Assembly (NCBI RefSeq): GCF_905372115.1
Contig: NZ_CAJPNR010000034.1
Coordinates: 1-22,746 of the forward strand
Source: an uncultured Streptococcus sp.
GTDB lineage: Bacteria; Bacillota; Bacilli; Lactobacillales; Streptococcaceae
Direction of reading: 5' to 3'
Length of the DNA: 22,746 nucleotides
In this document: piece after piece, positions 22,039 to 22,746 of the stretch
Layout: each line of letters starts with the position of its first letter
Numbering within the stretch: position 1 is the first letter of the stretch
Position numbers and translations under genes: made by a program
Notes under the pieces: model-generated
What the model was told of the DNA's origin: nothing
Seen by the model: only the letters and a program-made list of their open reading frames with translations
Databases searched by the model: none

Positions 22039-22746
22039 TTATTTAGAATTTTTTTTGGCAACTTTTTTATAGGTTTCCCGACGATTCTCGATCTCGCTGA
22101 GAAACTGTAGGTAATTATCAAAGCGGAATGAAGCTATCTGGCCGGCCTCAACTGCTGGCTTAACGGCACAAGCTGGCTCGTGAGTATGAGTGCAAGTACG
22201 AAACTTACAGGACTGGCTGAACTCAGCAATCTCTGGAAAAGCTTGATTGAGATCTTCAGCTGTACTCACCTCGTAATCCAAAGATGAAAATCCTGGCGTA
22301 TCGGCAATCTTACCGCCGTTTAGATTGTAAAAGCTGACAGCCCTTGTCGTATGACGGCCGCGGCCCAGACTTTCAGAAATCTCTCCTGTTTCCAGCTGCA
22401 GGTCTGGAGCGATTTTATTGAGCAGAGTGGACTTTCCTACTCCAGTCTGTCCCATGAAAACAGTGATTTCCCCTGTCAGCCGTGGCAGCAACTCCTCAGT
22501 AGTTTTAAGAACCTCATACCCGATAGCCTGATACGCCTGCACATAGGCATCCAAGCTCTGCTTATCTCCAAGCAGGTCTAACTTGCTGATGTAGATAATA
22601 GGATGGATCCGCTTATGCTCTAAAAGCACCAGAAAACGATCTAACAGATTAGCATTGAAATCTGGCTCTTTCGCGCTCATGATTACAACTGCCTGGTCAA
22701 TGTTGACAATGGGAGGCCGTACAAGACTGTTCTTTCGCTCTGCTAT
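22039..22746 (-). CDS. rsgA: ribosome small subunit GTPase RsgA (5' end outside the window)
   Basis: Late 30S-assembly GTPase with circularly permuted G motifs. About 235 C-terminal residues are present. The frame stays open to the window edge and continues the family sequence (ERKNSLVRPPIVNIDQAVVI) ahead of the first ATG at 22680, so that ATG is internal and the gene is cut by the window. The G motifs occur in the permuted order: SKLDL (G4), then GQTGVGKST (G1), then DTPG (G3). The C-terminal zinc region reads CKFRTCTHTHEPAC. The N-terminal OB-fold is outside. Confidence 0.95.
   Translation of the reverse strand: MAERKNSLVRPPIVNIDQAVVIMSAKEPDFNANLLDRFLVLLEHKRIHPIIYISKLDLLGDKQSLDAYVQAYQAIGYEVLKTTEELLPRLTGEITVFMGQTGVGKSTLLNKIAPDLQLETGEISESLGRGRHTTRAVSFYNLNGGKIADTPGFSSLDYEVSTAEDLNQAFPEIAEFSQSCKFRTCTHTHEPACAVKPAVEAGQIASFRFDNYLQFLSEIENRRETYKKVAKKNSK

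Noticed and set aside
1..22746. CRISPR arrays, tRNA or rRNA genes, insertion sequences
   Set aside because: I looked for regularly spaced repeats, cloverleaf-like segments and transposase motifs on both strands and found none.

Overview
The window looks like chromosome of a viridans-group Streptococcus, most likely the sanguinis/gordonii/mitis side. The reasons are the ClpL type of Clp ATPase, the streptococcal PurR, the gene order rsgA-rpe-thiN-rmuC-cbf1-purR, the rpsL-rpsG-fusA-gap order and the moderate GC content. No rRNA is present to fix the species. Every recognisable gene lies on the minus strand, so transcription runs from high to low coordinates. Several open frames begin too early. 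I moved the starts of fusion-like N-termini in glmS, gap, purR, cbf1, rmuC, thiN and one UroD-family gene to positions supported by ribosome binding sites, promoters or family alignment.

Layout from right to left. (1) 22746-18551: rsgA (cut by the window edge), rpe, thiN, rmuC and cbf1/yhaM, tightly packed or overlapping, apparently one operon. (2) 18520-17157: purR with its own -10 and a PurBox-like operator, then a small unknown membrane protein. (3) 17106-13631: the str operon rpsL-rpsG-fusA behind a consensus promoter, with an unusually hairpin-rich gap between rpsG and fusA. (4) 13439-12276: gap (glycolytic GAPDH), a single-gene unit. (5) 12110-10013: glmS with a consensus promoter flanked by two direct-repeat operator candidates. 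(6) 9975-4263: a seven-gene operon of two UroD/MtaA-family proteins, a 66-residue exported or membrane peptide, an amino-acid-type ABC importer (binding protein, two permeases, ATPase) and a terminator. (7) 4208-1629: clpL behind a long AT-rich leader that holds a strong promoter flanked by two cop-box sequences. (8) 1467-64: a decayed CPBP-family gene and a small HTH protein next to the window start.

The part most likely to be a little-described system is region 6. Streptococci do not make haem by the uroporphyrinogen route, and both UroD-family proteins keep the His-x-Cys...Cys zinc-ligand pattern of the MtaA/CmuA/MetE-like thiol methyltransferases rather than HemE features. Their co-transcription with a polar-amino-acid importer suggests import of a methylated or sulfur-containing small molecule, followed by methyl transfer to or from a thiol. 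This is inference; the substrate is unknown. The second point of interest is the CopY-type operator pair around a promoter that points at clpL rather than at any copper gene.
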